Assembly: GCF_949628215.1 (NCBI RefSeq)
Contig: NC_134281.1
Coordinates: 7,388,501-7,452,500, forward strand
Reading direction: 5' to 3'
Source: Phalacrocorax aristotelis
Lineage: Eukaryota > Chordata > Aves > Suliformes > Phalacrocoracidae
DNA length: 64,000 nucleotides
Shown: positions 13,615 through 26,200 of the stretch, in pieces
Numbering within the stretch: position 1 is the first letter of the stretch
Layout: every line of letters starts with the position of its first letter
Translations under genes and position numbers: made by a program
The notes under the pieces: model-generated
Told to the model about the DNA's origin: nothing
Database searches by the model: none
Seen by the model: the letters and a program-made list of their open reading frames with translations, nothing else

Positions 13615-15978
13615 CCCACCAAAAAACCTGAGGAAGAGGAGCAGCTGTACTGAATGTGATAAGTGCCCTGTCCCTGACAGCAATCAGCTGCTGATTGTTA
13701 AGGACACAAGGACGGGCAGGTCTAGGTGGTTGTGCTCTGATGCTCTGGGCCACCCCCGTATTAGGGGCTTCACCAAACTGGCATCTGAACCATCAGGAGA
13801 AAATCTCACTATCAGTGAGTGATTCTTCCCTGTTCCCCTTTTGAGTCAATTTATATTTTTGACCTTTACAATACCTTTTTGGCAGGAAGTTATGCAGGGA
13901 TGTTGTTTGAGATTATATTTCCTTTGGTTTATTTCACACCTGCTCCCTGGTACATTCATTGTGTTCTCCAGAGCTCCTGCTTTTATGAGAAACAGGGAAT
14001 AATCGTTTCCTGTTCAACTTAGACTGCAATGAATGGTGAATCAATAGCGTAACCTCCCTCAGTTATTTAATTTTTAATTTTAGGTACATAAATACTGCTA
14101 TTGGCCTCTGCGCACTTAAAGTTAAGCATGTTGTAAAGTGTAAGGGCCAAGGCTTTTGTGCCTGTTAGCTTTCTGTTCATCATTAGCCAGAGAATTATTT
14201 GGATGTGCAGGTGCAGCCCAGGACCCTCTGTGTTCCTTTTTCCCCACAAAAATGAAGTGCTGCCCAGTGAGGGATCTCTTGTGCTGACCTCCTGCGTACA
14301 GCTCCTGGAGGTGCTGCTGGCCTCCAGCACCTGTGCTTAGGACCTGGGGCTGCAATCGGTGGAGCAAGACACTGGGTGCATCTGGGGTCCTGAGCTTTCA
14401 GCCCTACGGTGCTCCTGGCAGTGATCTTTATGTATGGAGTAAGGGGAGCAGCATGTTTGGCCTGGGGGGTGCCCTCTCAGGCTCAGCCTTGGTGGTCCCC
14501 TGAGACCCCTCCACTTGGTGCGGGGAACATGGATCACTGGAAAGGGGTGTAGTGCCTTGCACTGCGTCTGCTTGGCCTTGGTGAGCAGCTTCTCCGCTAT
14601 GCCTTGGGTCACAGCATTAGTAAAGGCAAAGCAGAAAGGGTTTGTGTTCAGTCCTGTTGATTCTGGAGCAAACCTTGTTCACTCTGTCCTCTGAAACTGT
14701 ATTCAGGCAGGATGAGGCCATAGACACATCTCTATGTTACAGCATCTTTCCAATAAAAAAACCCAAAACCCTACAGTTCGAAAAAAACCCACAATGACTA
14801 AACAAATAGATCAAGACTCATTAATAACTACAGACTCCATTGCCAGTTTAACATGAGGAGCAGTTTAATTGGGACCTGGACTGCTTTGTGTAGCTTCGTT
14901 AATGTAATTGAGTAATGCATATTGATTTTTCATGGGGCTCAAATCTTTTTTTCTTCATCTCGTATAAGAAAGCCTGTTAAGGAATTATTAATCACACTAT
15001 AATTGCTTTAAGATCTATGCTCTAATTAAAACCATAAATTCTTTATTACATCTTTATTTTAATTAGACATCCAGAAAGACAATAATTTTTACAAGAAAAC
15101 TCGTACAATAAAATTACCCCACTTGGCAGTGCTTCAAAGAGCCTGTGCTTAGGACACACAGGCTCCAGTAGGACTTCCTAAATGAAGACGTGTGTGATTC
15201 TAGTCATAATCAGAATTAAAGATGTCCTCTGAATGTAATTAAGTAACTTTCCAATAAGAACTTCTCTATGCAACAAAACTGGGTTCATCCATGAGAGTAA
15301 GACTTTGTTTTTCCTTCTTGTTTTTCTTTTGTCTTTTAAAAATCTAGGATTGAAGAAGCATGTTCTGGAATTTTAAGAGTCTAATCAAAGGTTTAAAATA
15401 TAATCCTACTGTAATGAAAATAAGCTTATTATCATAACCACCTTCTGGTATTTTCTTTTGGGTGTCTTTGTTCCTGCTGTGATAGGTACTTTTTACTTGC
15501 CAGGAGGAATTAAAAATAAGCATATTTCCTCATCTATGTCAAACAACCTGATACTTCTCCCATTTAACCTATTGGGAAACTAGGTCCTGGAGAACAAAGT
15601 CTAGCCTATACGTTGTGTGTGTGGCTTTTAGTTCTTTGAACTGTGAGTCCTATGGGTGTTTGTTACCAGAATTTAAAGATGCTTTAAAAGTACAGTTTCC
15701 CTTTTTTTTTAAGATTAAAATTATTTCTGTAATGTGAAATAACATCGTGGTTTGAAATGTTAACTAATCCACAATTTTCTTGGCTTTAAGCCCAAAACTT
15801 TACCAGAAAGGTCAATGACTAGCTGACTCAGACTGAAAATTTTCTTAGTATCTAAGCATAATTGAGACTTCACCTTATCCCAGTTCAGGATAAAATGTCT
15901 GAATGCTCAAAATATTCAAAGAGGAAACCTTGTAGGTTCCCCAGTTGTTGAAGGTGGTATGTGCCAGAAATGCTTATC

Positions 15979-16006
15979 GTGATTCTGTGATCTATTCTTG
16001 TGATGG
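15979..16006 (+). repeat. Possible CR1 3' tail
   Basis: GTGATTCTGTGATCTATTC followed by TTGTGATGG looks like degenerate copies of the 8-bp CR1 terminal repeat (ATTCTRTG). The sequence upstream, with AGGTTCCCCAGTTGTTGAAG, is only vaguely CR1-like. Confidence 0.3.
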
Positions 16007-18580
16007 CTACTTTGTTTATGGCCATAGTCTCACTGCAGCCAGTTAAGGAACTTGGGCCAAGCAAAACATGTTTTTATCCCTATTTATTTTGTGGGATAAA
16101 TATACCAGTTCGTTCATCATTGCAAGGCAGATTTAAAACCGTGGCTGTTTGCAAAGCACCAGGTGTAAACTGCAGTGGTATGTTTCTTGTAACAGAAATG
16201 AATGCCTGTATCCCATTTTCCTTGAAGAACCTGCACTGTGCCTCCTTTCAAATCCCAGAACACCACTTCAGAGTGATGTGTTACTATTTAGGCCGACAAG
16301 GTCTGATTGAAAAGCCAGCTTATAGCCTAGCAGTTGGTAAATGGTAAAAAGATAGGTTTATTTGCCACTAGCTTGTCTACTCATCACTGAAGGAAGCCAG
16401 TACACAGTACACAGCCAGTGCATTGCCTAGACACATCACTTGTCAGGTAATGTCTTGATGGTCACTTGATGCTCATTCAAAATAGATGAAATAAGGTGTT
16501 GCTGGAGGGTATATTATAGTGTCAATTAGATTTGCATCTCTGGCTCAGCTGCGATCCTTACCTGTGCTAAGCAGTGACTTCTCATCTGCGTGGTGCCATA
16601 GAGGTACCCAGGGGCTGCAGCCCCAAGCTGCTCTGATGTGGGCTGAATCACAGAAAGAGGGACTTGCACACATCCTGGTACTTTCTTTCCTCTCTTCTGC
16701 CTTTTTTTTTTGTTACACCTGCCACCCTGTTCCAGCATATTTAATGTTCATTTATTCTGTGGCAATTGCTTTAATTTAACCTCTGCTTATTTACGGACTG
16801 TTGATGGCTTCAACATCTCCAGGGCATGGCGCATACTGACACAGTACATTAACTCAGGGTTTAGGTGGCCCATTCTCAAAGCATTGCCTCCACCTGAAGC
16901 CAAACCCAGTGCACTGGTCCAGACCAGATCATGGAGAGCCTTTTCATTGGTTTCAGTGGGCTTTGCATCAGGATAACTTGACACCGTAGAAGAAACAAGT
17001 GAGCTAAGTGTGAAAGGAAATGTTTGAAAAATGTGGACATATTCCCTAGAACAGTCTGCCTTGGTGATGCATAGCAGTTGGTCAGAAGGATGATAGTACC
17101 AGCTTTCATCTAAGTGGTAATGAAAATATGGGGGTGGAGGGATGCAGGAAAACCTATGCTTGAGGTGCTGAGGGCTGCCTGCCACAGATAGATTAGCAAA
17201 TACATCAAACAGCATTGCCAGCCGCGCACTCCTCTGCCTCAAACGTTTCACTTATTCGGCAGTCCTTGTGAAGTTTGCAAGATCTATCTGCCCTGGCTCC
17301 CGCTTTAGAGAGTGGGGAACATGGTGTTTTTTCAGGCTTGAGTTCTGAGGCTTTGCTTTCCTGGTCTGCCTTTGCTTAGCCTGAAAACAACTCAGCAGGT
17401 CTTCTGTGGGAATTAAGCAAACAGACTATAAGGCTGAGAGTATGTTTTGAATACTTGAGTTGAGCAGCTGAAGTAGCGAGTGAAGAGATGTGCATCAGCA
17501 AGAGCTCAGTTTAAGCTATATGCCCTTCTGAGCTCCATTTCTGGTTTTATTGTTGCTAAAATAAAGCAGAATATGGCATTGTTCGTAGCTTGACTGGTTG
17601 CCTCAAACATGATCTAGCTTCAGTTATGCCAGTAGGGCTATTGCAATTTATGAACCTGGGTTTACTGAGATTTTCTCCTCAAAAATGGACAAAGGCGGCC
17701 AGGGTTTCCCTTAGACGTTGCTAACAAGCAGTGTCAGAAGGCTGCGTGTGGAAAATATTAAATATTGCTGATGTATAGGTAACTAAAAGTTATTAAATAA
17801 TAGTTAATTTGTAGAGACCAAAGTACAGTCAGCCACTCAGGTGAATTAACGTGATGAGTCTCTCTAAAAACCATCCTCAGTCATGGGAAACTTTTAGATA
17901 TCTCTATCAAGAGAGCAGCTATCTATTTGATCTTCTTACTACTCAAATAGAAATCAAAACAATAAATAGCCTTCCTATTATGTAGGAAATGACGCTATTT
18001 AACCTGTCAATACATTTCAGCAATAAATCAAAGGTGGATTTTGACATGTCTGGCTTTTGAGCTCTACTAAATGCTTAAGACCTACTATTCATTTCATGGG
18101 AATCCCTGAGTGGATATCGTACTCAAAGATTCAATATCTATTTCTTTAAGAATCAAACAATATACATTAAGCAATTATTTACTCAGATAATTTGTATGTA
18201 TTTAGTATCCCTGAGTCACTGATCTGATTAAAGACATAATCCGTTTTTCCCCTTTGAGAAGCAAATAACCCTTTTTGCTATTACAAATGTCAGGAAACAG
18301 TTATTCTCCATTTCTCACAAATGTGACAGAGGGAGGGAGATATCACATGACATGGCTCTGTTGAGCAGAAATATAAAAAAGGAAGTGCATAATGAAATTG
18401 TGGAACTCATGGCCGCAGGATGCTGCAGGACCAAGGGAACAAAAAAAAAACAATGAGAAATTGATTGAAGAAAAGTCCATTGGAGGCCATTAAATGAATC
18501 TCTAGCTTTCATATTTCTAGCAGCTGGGGAAACTGGATAACTCAAGACCAAGCAGTCATTTTAAGAGTTAGGACATCTAT

Positions 18581-18652
18581 TACTGGACACTTTGGAGAGA
18601 GGATATTAGGCTAGAAAGGGTCTTGCTCTGATCTATGTTGCATGTTTTTAAA
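18581..18652 (+). repeat. Probable ancient CR1-L-type LINE relic
   Basis: GAGAGGATATTAGGCTAGAA followed by AGGGTCTTGCTCTGATCTAT is close to the sauropsid CR1-L phrase GGATACTGGGCTAGATGGAC followed by CTTTGGTCTGACCCAG, with about one change every four or five bases. The orientation is sense on the plus strand. No open reading frame of the element survives. Confidence 0.5.
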
Positions 18653-19092
18653 TGGTAGGAGAAATAAATGAGAAACTTGTATACAAGTAATCAGTTACAA
18701 CTGTTTACCCTCAGAAGATGCACTAACCACCCTTGTGTGTCCGACTGTGGGCAGGATCGCAGCTCTTCCACGTGTGGGTGCTGCTGAGCAAGCCCCGATG
18801 CTGTGGCTCAGGGGTGCTCGGCTGGGGCAGAAAGCAGCACCCGTTCAGCCCTGCTTCCACTTAGGGCATCCCAACTCAGAGGCACTCGCCAACTGCTCCA
18901 GCTTCCAAACGGGCTCGTTTTGGTGCCAGCTCAAAGCTGTTTCATAAGCAGTTCTTGTAAATGAGTAGCAAAACAAGAAACGTCCAGAGCAATAACTCTT
19001 ATTTAAGCACAGCCAGCAGAACTGGGAACAGCAAATCTAGCCCAGACACCTGTCTGTGTCCTGTTTGGCACAGATCAACAAAGAGCAAGGTC

Positions 19093-19111
19093 TTTTTTTT
19101 TTTTTTTTTTT
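19093..19111. repeat. 19-base T homopolymer
   Basis: Nineteen consecutive T are followed by a C-rich pyrimidine stretch (CCCCTTCCCTCC). No retroposed sequence was recognised next to it. Confidence 0.9.
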
Positions 19112-19410
19112 CCCCTTCCCTCCTGACTCTGCTATGGGTGATGAGAGTAGAGCTTTTTAATAAAATGGATGATATTGAGGCCATTTTGCAATGCTACCCA
19201 TTTTAAAGTGTTCATGGCATGAAACTAACCCCAGATTCCATGTTCCTAAATAGTTGCTCTGCTGTGGATCTGTGTGGTGACTCTAGTGTCCCAAAGCCAC
19301 CCACCTGCCCCCAGCCTTGGGAGATCTGCAGAGACAGTCTTTCTTCAGCTACCTCCATCTCTCCTTTGATCCTGTAAAGCTGATCCTCCAAAGTGGGTAA
19401 CTCCAGGCAT

Positions 19411-19422
19411 ACACACACACAC
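19411..19422. repeat. (AC)6 microsatellite
   Basis: Six uninterrupted AC units lie between GGCAT and CCCATG. Confidence 0.85.
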
Positions 19423-21035
19423 CCATGCATGTAGATTTTAGGGTGATATAAAATGCATCTTTCCATTCCCACAGGGTTACTTTTGACTTCCAGACTCCTG
19501 ACCTGGCGCATATGCCAAAACACCTCTTCTCCCCTCCTGTTTTCTACAAGCAGGAGCTAACTTCCTTTGTCATTATAGCTGAGTAAGCCTATAGCCTATA
19601 GGGACATAAGCCACGTACTTGCCTGTATTTCTTGGGGACTGTGTGACGGGGCTAGAGAAAGAATAGACTGAAGACATTTTTCCTCTATTACAGTTCCTGT
19701 CTGCACTATGGATCTTTATTGCACAATCCCCACTTGTTCTGCATTCAAAATGTCTCCACGGATATGGATGCAAATTCCACACATTAGTACACTGACAAGT
19801 ATTTAATATGAACAGAGAAAGCCAAGTGAAGATGGAAATCTTCAATCCTTTAGACATCCATATGAGCAGTGAAACTGCTAAGTGTTATAAATGCCTGTTG
19901 ACAGTGCAGCTGAACTCCAGGTTCATAGCAGTAAAGAGTCAGGAATTTTATTGCTTCTGTGGTCTGAGAACACCCTGAAGGCTGCTTGTGATGGCACAGC
20001 TTGGATCATATGGATTAGAAAAAACTGGGGAGCCTGTGCTCCACCCAGCCGCTGTTGGCAGCTCTGGCTCAGGTCCTGCCTGCCGACCCTGGGTTGGGGA
20101 TGCACACAGCTCATGGTGCCAATTGCTTACAGGGGGTAACTGGAGATAATTTTACCTGCCCGCTGATTGTGTTGATCTCCAATGATGGGAGAAAATCAGT
20201 GTGGTAACCAGCAATCAAGTTGTATGGAAAGATGTATTTCTTACCTCCATGCTATTGGGAGCTAAATTATGCCAGAGCGCTTTATATCTGCCCTCCTCAA
20301 TCTCTGCCTCCCTACCCTAAACCACACCTGGCAGTGTGCTTTTTTGCTTCACCTGCTGTCTAATCAGAGACTGAATCTGCACCTTATTCTCTGTGTCCTC
20401 CTCCTGTGAGAGCAGATGGGATGATGGTGAGCTTTGCTTTGGTGGTGCCCTGAGAGCAGCCAGGCTGCCACAGGCTTCCCAGCATAAGTGCAAGAGCTGC
20501 TGTGGTGCTGCTGGGGGCCAAGCATCGAAGCATCCGCAGGGAAGGCTGTTTGCCACTGGGATTAATCTGTCCAGCCCACTGTCTCCTGGGGGTGGAAGAG
20601 CTATTATAGCTGTGAAATCTGAGAAGCAAGCAACTTGCTTGTGGCCAAGCCTTCAACTGTCAGTTTTGTGGGACTTAAGACCCCAAACTAACGTCCAGCT
20701 CTACCACTGCCGAGGATGGACTGCTCTGCGGAGCCTGTGCCATAGCCAGATGAATAACACCTGGTAAAGGCAAAAAGAGGGAGAGGCAGCTACAGTGCAG
20801 ACAGTGTTTTGTCCATCAATTACCCTCAATTCTTCATCCAGAAAGATTAAAGGCTGTTTGTTTGCAGTTATGTGTAATGCCATGCTCTGTTTGTCATCTT
20901 AATAGCTCTCCTGGGATCATAAGATATGCCTAAATGCTACAGTGCTACATTTTAGAAAACAGCCTACTAAAACTAATTAATAGTGGACCCTACTTAACAC
21001 ATGCAAACTTGGCATTATTAGTCTAATTAAAAGGA

Positions 21036-21096
21036 TTTTAACAATCTCGGTTCTCTTCTCTCTCCCCCTCACAGATTCCAACATATGCAAGTAAGT
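21036..21096 (+). other. Candidate 16-nt microexon (21075-21090) with complete splice signals
   Basis: A branch-point-like TTTTAAC (21036-21042) is followed by a pyrimidine tract and CACAG ending at 21074. Sixteen bases (ATTCCAACATATGCAA) follow, and then GTAAGT at 21091, a perfect six-base intronic match to U1. The branch point to AG distance is about 33 bases. The surroundings are AT-rich and enhancer-like. No host gene is visible on the plus strand and the length is not a multiple of three, so this remains a candidate only. Confidence 0.3.
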
Positions 21097-22951
21097 AAAT
21101 TAAACCCATTAATCACCATTGGTGCAAATGATATAGGTGCATGTAACATGGGCTCATCTCTGAAGAGAGACGCTAACAGGCCTCATTATGTTTAATTTTG
21201 CTCCTTAGCAAAGGATAATAAATACAAATTGTAACATCACAATAAAATATTTAATTATTCACGAGTTTGGTAAGAAACATAATTAGCTTACTGGTATCTG
21301 TCTTCATTTGGGTGATAATGGATTTAATTTAGAAGCTTAACCATTTCTGGATAAAGGTGGAAAATAGGAGTTTTTCCAGGACTTTATTGCTTAAATGTAA
21401 AGAGAATGAACCCATTTCCACAATCTCCATTACCTCCTGTGGAGAAAGCTGGGCAGACATCCCAGTCCACAGGCCTAACAATGCGCCCCATGTACCTGGA
21501 GCTTTCCTGGCCATGAACTGGCCGGGGCTGATTTCATCAGTCTTGCAGAGATATGGGAAATCAAGGGCTGATGGTGTTTCTAGAGATTACATGAGAGCAA
21601 TCCCAAAGAACAGGATGTCAATATTTTAAGCTTAATATTGGTGGATTTTTAATTTGCTGCATAAAGACTCTGCTCTGGGTTTTGCAGCTGATTTGAAATT
21701 CAGGAGTTTCCATTCAGATACACAAAAAATGAGCCACAGCTGGGCAAGACCTGCCAGAGCATCACGAGGGGTTTAGGCTATGTCCCATTTGCAAAGGGAG
21801 GTGGATTCGATGGAGAGCAGGTTTACCTACCCCATGTCCCTCCCCCCAGCCCATCTACATCCCTGGACACAAGCCTGGCTGTAATAAAAATGTCCCAGGA
21901 GCTGCTGGTGGAGGGGGTCTGTGGCTTGCAGGGGCAGAGTTGCTGCAGCTCAGGGGTGCAGGAGTTAATCTGGTGCGCTGTTCGGTGCAGGAGGAGACCG
22001 TGCTGGCAATTTAGCAGCTGCTGTTTGCTTTTATGGGATCCTAATTTTATTTATTTTATGTTCTCCTTATTGCACGTATTTAGGTGACAGATGTGTACGT
22101 TCCTTAATCTCTTTCTCATTACCCTATGAAATTGTAGCTGCGTTTTGACAGCTTTCAGACAAAGATAAAAGAGTAGAAGAAAACTTCAAACATATGGAAA
22201 TTTGCAGAGACCCTGGGCTGACTCCTGGTGGGGAGATCACTGAACACATAGTTAGAGGAATTAGTTAAGACTGGTGGCCTTTGAGTTCATGGTGCCTGAA
22301 TGCAGATATAAGGGAAAGCACTGCTCAAGCAGCCACGATCCCAGCTTTCGATTATGTACCATAGAGGAGTGAAGAAAGCTTAGGAGTGGATTAATTCTCT
22401 GAACAGATTAATTCAAAATTGTATTTCCAATGCACTTGCCATGCACCTCTGCACTGTAGCCTTTGCTTAAGGGAACAAAAAATCCCACCAGGAAAACCTA
22501 GGATCGGCTCCTGCATGATGCTAATTGTATAATTCAAACTTACTTTGTAAGATAATTAACAGTGGGGAGAATATACTGCCTTACCAAAAAGGGAAAAGGA
22601 GCTTTATACTAAAATTAAGAAGAACAAGGCACTGTACTTTTTGCTTAGTTTGACTTATTTTGCATTATTTGCCATACCCATTTTACTTACGCTATCATGA
22701 TATCCCCTTCGCCATTTCCCATTTCTGAATAGATTTTCAAAGAATCCCCTAAAACATGAATTACATTGTCTTTCCGAGGAACGTATTTGAATTAGTGCAA
22801 GGGAGTGTGAATACAGATTTGCAATCAACATTATAAATGTGGTGTGAGTGTTATTTCTTCCTCCACTAATTCTTCTGAGCAAGATTTACTGTCTACTGAG
22901 GTTTTTTAAAATAAATTAAATATAACATGAACTAGATAGTTGTTCACATGG

Positions 22952-23000
22952 AGCTAGAGCTGGAAAGGCTCATTAATCACTAGTTTAAATCCCAGAGTAT
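22952..23000 (-). repeat. Probable old CR1 LINE relic
   Basis: AGAGCTGGAAAGGCTCATTA, then ATCACTAGTTTAAATCCC, resembles the common CR1 3' region in reverse complement (TTGGAAAGGACCT..ATCATCTAGTTCAAACCCC). It is short and diverged. Chance similarity is possible. Confidence 0.4.
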
Positions 23001-23183
23001 CCAGTCATCCTAATTAATGATTCAGTGCTGAACTTTACTCCGACAGTGGCAGCAGAACCAAGCCATTACCCATCTCAGCTGATAGGGACCAAGTGAGTCA
23101 CGGGAAAGGCAACAGCCCTTTGGGCTGGTGAGGCAGAGCTGCCGCTACCCAGGCAGCTCCATACCAACCTGCGCCCACCGCCT

Positions 23184-23225
23184 GGGCAGCACTGGTGGGC
23201 AGCACTGGTGGTCACCGGTGCTGCC
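23184..23225. repeat. Tandem 13-mer followed by a near-perfect palindrome
   Basis: GGGCAGCACTGGT occurs twice in a row (23184-23196 and 23197-23209). The second copy then forms an inverted repeat with CACCGGTGCTGCC (23213-23225): 13-base arms 2 bases apart, with one G-T mismatch. It lies in a locally GC-rich patch. Confidence 0.8.
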
Positions 23226-26200
23226 GCTGCCCAACAGCCCTGTTTGCAGCACTTGGCTGGCGTAGGGTTCAAATTGCAGCTCTATGGGACAGGTATGGGG
23301 TCAAGTACTACAGGGTAACGCTGCACTTCTCTGGGGTGAGCTGCATCCAGTCGCTCCTCAAACAGCAGTGGGTTCCCAAATATGTGGTAAGATGGAGTGA
23401 GAGGTTTAAAATGATCCCACAGTCTAAGCAAGGGCACCCACAAGGAAGAAAGGTCATACCTGTCGCCAGTGGGTGCTCCAGCGACCGTTTAGGTAAAATG
23501 GAGCATATTTATGGGGAATGAGGGTTTCTAGCCCCCTGGATTCCTGGTAACCCACTGGCTAAGATCCTCCTTTCGGTGGAAATGCAGGACCCCAGGAAGG
23601 GGGCAGTATTTTGAAGCCGTGCCTACGCAGGGTGCCTGAGGTCTCCTCTGAATCCTGTCTGGGGTCCTGATATTTCATGCACGGGAACAGAGCAGCTTTT
23701 ATGCAAACCAGTGCATAACTAAAGGCTGCAGAATTGAAACTCGTTCTTGTGATAGGAAAATCATAAATCATAATCCTATTATTCAAATGAATTTAGGGTT
23801 ACATTAGTTCTGTATTTCATTTATCTGTGTTTCTAAGGCAAATAATTCACACTATTTCAGTGCTTTTTTGCCGTAATATTTTAGCATGTAAATGCTTTGC
23901 ATTCCTCACAGATGCTAAGGAAAGGACATTGTCTTCTGGTTTTGTTATAGGTGCTTTGTTTATTATATATTGGCAGGAAACTCCACTAGGAAAGTGTTTC
24001 ATTGTGCCCTGGAGAGCAAGAGACACACTCAAGCCCTAGATTAGTAAAGCAGCAAATGACAAACTTCCTTGTCTTGTTACAGTCCTGCTGCCTGGAAGCT
24101 AATTAATTGGTGTTCTTGAAGGGTTGAACTTTGCCGACCTCGGGTACAGTAGTGTTTTTTTCTTTTTATTACCGGCAAATTCTTACAGGACAAAGTTAGC
24201 TTAAACATAGTGCATGAATACAGGGTTTCAGTGCATGGAAAATCTGCAGGGAAGGGGTTTTGCAATTGCATCGTTGGTTTGGACTTAAAGTTTTTGCCAG
24301 CTGTTGTTATAATTAACTTAACCATGAGAGCTCTTAGTGCTCTACTTACCTAATTCTTAATGCAGAATCAGGTCCTTTGCAGCAGCAAATAATTTTTATT
24401 CTTATGATTTTTAGCCTGGCTAGTGGGAGCTGGGAAATTTTAGCATATGTAATTTGAATTATTTCATGAAACATTTAACAAGGGCCTATTTCATTCTTCA
24501 CTAAGGCAAGCTGATATAAGAAGGATGATGTTATGGTTAATGTAAATCATAATTATTACCAGGTGCATCACTGAACTGGGAAATTGTGCTAAAAATGTAA
24601 GTTTTGCTCCATTTCATGTTGAAAAATTACTTTGCAGCCTGACAGCCATTAATCTCTATTACAGGAATGTTATTCTTTATTTTGGTAAATTACTGTGCTA
24701 AGAGATAACAAGGCATAAATTATCAGGCCACAGGAGTCCACTTCATGGAGCTAAGCTGGGCTCAAACAACCCTTGACAGTGAGAAGAACCAAGCCACCCA
24801 CAGCCTGCACCCCAGGCCAGCGCAGCCCACCCTGGGGGGAACTCCAGGTCCCCACATAGACAAGCCTTAAGGAACATTGTTCCCTGAAACTTGGCTTCTA
24901 GACTTATCTAAAATAGACTGTTGTAACAGTGCTCAGCATCTTCATAGCTTCCCCAAGGCTGTACCCTGGAGACATTTGTGGGATGGTTGCTCTTCATCTG
25001 TTGGCGTTGCTAAATCCTCTCTAAACACAGGTTTTCTCATAAAACGGCTTCAGGAAGAGTTGCCTTTTTGTCCAACAGCCTCAACCTTAAAGCAGAACAG
25101 GATATCTGTCTTCGGTATCCTGCTCTGCAAGAGGGGATGCACAACTCTATCACTTTATTTATCATTATCACTTTAGGGGATGAATTGGTTATTCCAAGGC
25201 AGAAGTTTGAGGTATTTTCTGACTTCTAATAAAGCTTTTCCAGAAGTGCATAGCTCTGTGTTAGGCTTGGCAGAAGGGGAAGCGCCATGGCAAATAGCAC
25301 TCTAAGAGTCTCTTCTAACAGGGAGAGCACTTGTACAAAGGAATATTTATTATAAAATACCTGAACTTCCTCAGAGCAAGTTGTTCTTCTCAGTTTATGC
25401 CATAACATCAGAGGTACAGAGTCCTAGTAGGTTTTGCTTTATAAACAGAAGCAGCAACTAAACATGAGTTTCCTACCGCTGAATTATTCAATATAAGGGT
25501 GTAGGTTTCAAGATGATTCTCCACTAGGCTTTTCATGTGCTTCCAGAGAAGTAGTTTTGGTTGCTCCTACTTGATTTACTGTGAAGCCAGCTTCCAGGCT
25601 ACTGACTCCATGAATGTTATGAAATTCAGAATACTCATTACTTTTAATAGATGTATCTTTCTGCATATAAATGATACCTCTTTTCTTCCTCTCAAACACT
25701 TTTGGCAGCCATTCCAAATCAGTGTAATCATTGTAACTCTTCGTAGTAATGTTTTAAAAAAACATCGTAGCATCGTTCATCAGCACACCATCACCTGCCA
25801 CAGAAAGGTTAACGCTAAGTGGGTGAATCTCTGGTGCTCTCTCTGAAGTGCCTGCATCTCCCATTTTGTTGAAGCTCAGCTCCTTGTACTCAAATCACTG
25901 TCCGAAAGCCCTGAGGGCCCCTCCAAAGCTTTTTCTTGATTATGCAAGCAATGCTTCTCAGAAGACTCTCTATTAAATCCGCCTTCACATTTGTTCTGCA
26001 TACTTCGTCTTTGACAGCTTCCCAAGACAGGATGAACAGTTTTGACAACACTAAGGGATAGACCAGAGAGAAATCTGTCTGCCTTTAGTGACCATTTTTA
26101 ATTTTCATTATGTCATCCTCAGGCTGCCAGGGAAAGAGGCTGGAGAGGATGTGTCTGTGTCTTGGCATCTCTGGTCTCTTCACTTTCAAAAAGCAATATT

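Larger units (their letters stand above)
5601..14800. other. Intergenic sequence, no gene recognised
   Basis: A block at about 5650-5880 has paired GTCAC/GTGAC half sites and ATAATTAATTG and could be a regulatory element. The 155-aa open frame on the minus strand at 11142-11609 lies in ordinary sequence, has no motif, and is of a length expected by chance. A 17-base palindrome, CAATCAGCTGCTGATTG, lies at 13681-13697. Nothing else is notable. Confidence 0.7.
14801..22950. other. Intergenic sequence with AT-rich, homeodomain-motif-rich blocks
   Basis: Blocks at about 14810-15110, 17930-18240 and 20930-21330 are dense in TAATTA, TTAATTAA and ATTAAT cores and poor in repeats, the usual look of conserved developmental enhancers beside gene deserts. 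Conservation itself cannot be seen here. CR1 relics lie at about 15979 and 18581. No coding gene was recognised; the longest open frame is 154 aa on the minus strand at 16787-17251 and is unremarkable. Confidence 0.6.

Noticed and set aside
19081-19135. T-run considered as the poly(A) tail of a processed pseudogene on the minus strand
   Set aside because: Adjacent sequence encodes nothing recognisable and no target-site duplication was found.
23260-23276. GGTTCAAATT resembling a tRNA B box
   Set aside because: There is no A box at the right distance and no cloverleaf can be drawn, so it is not a tRNA gene.
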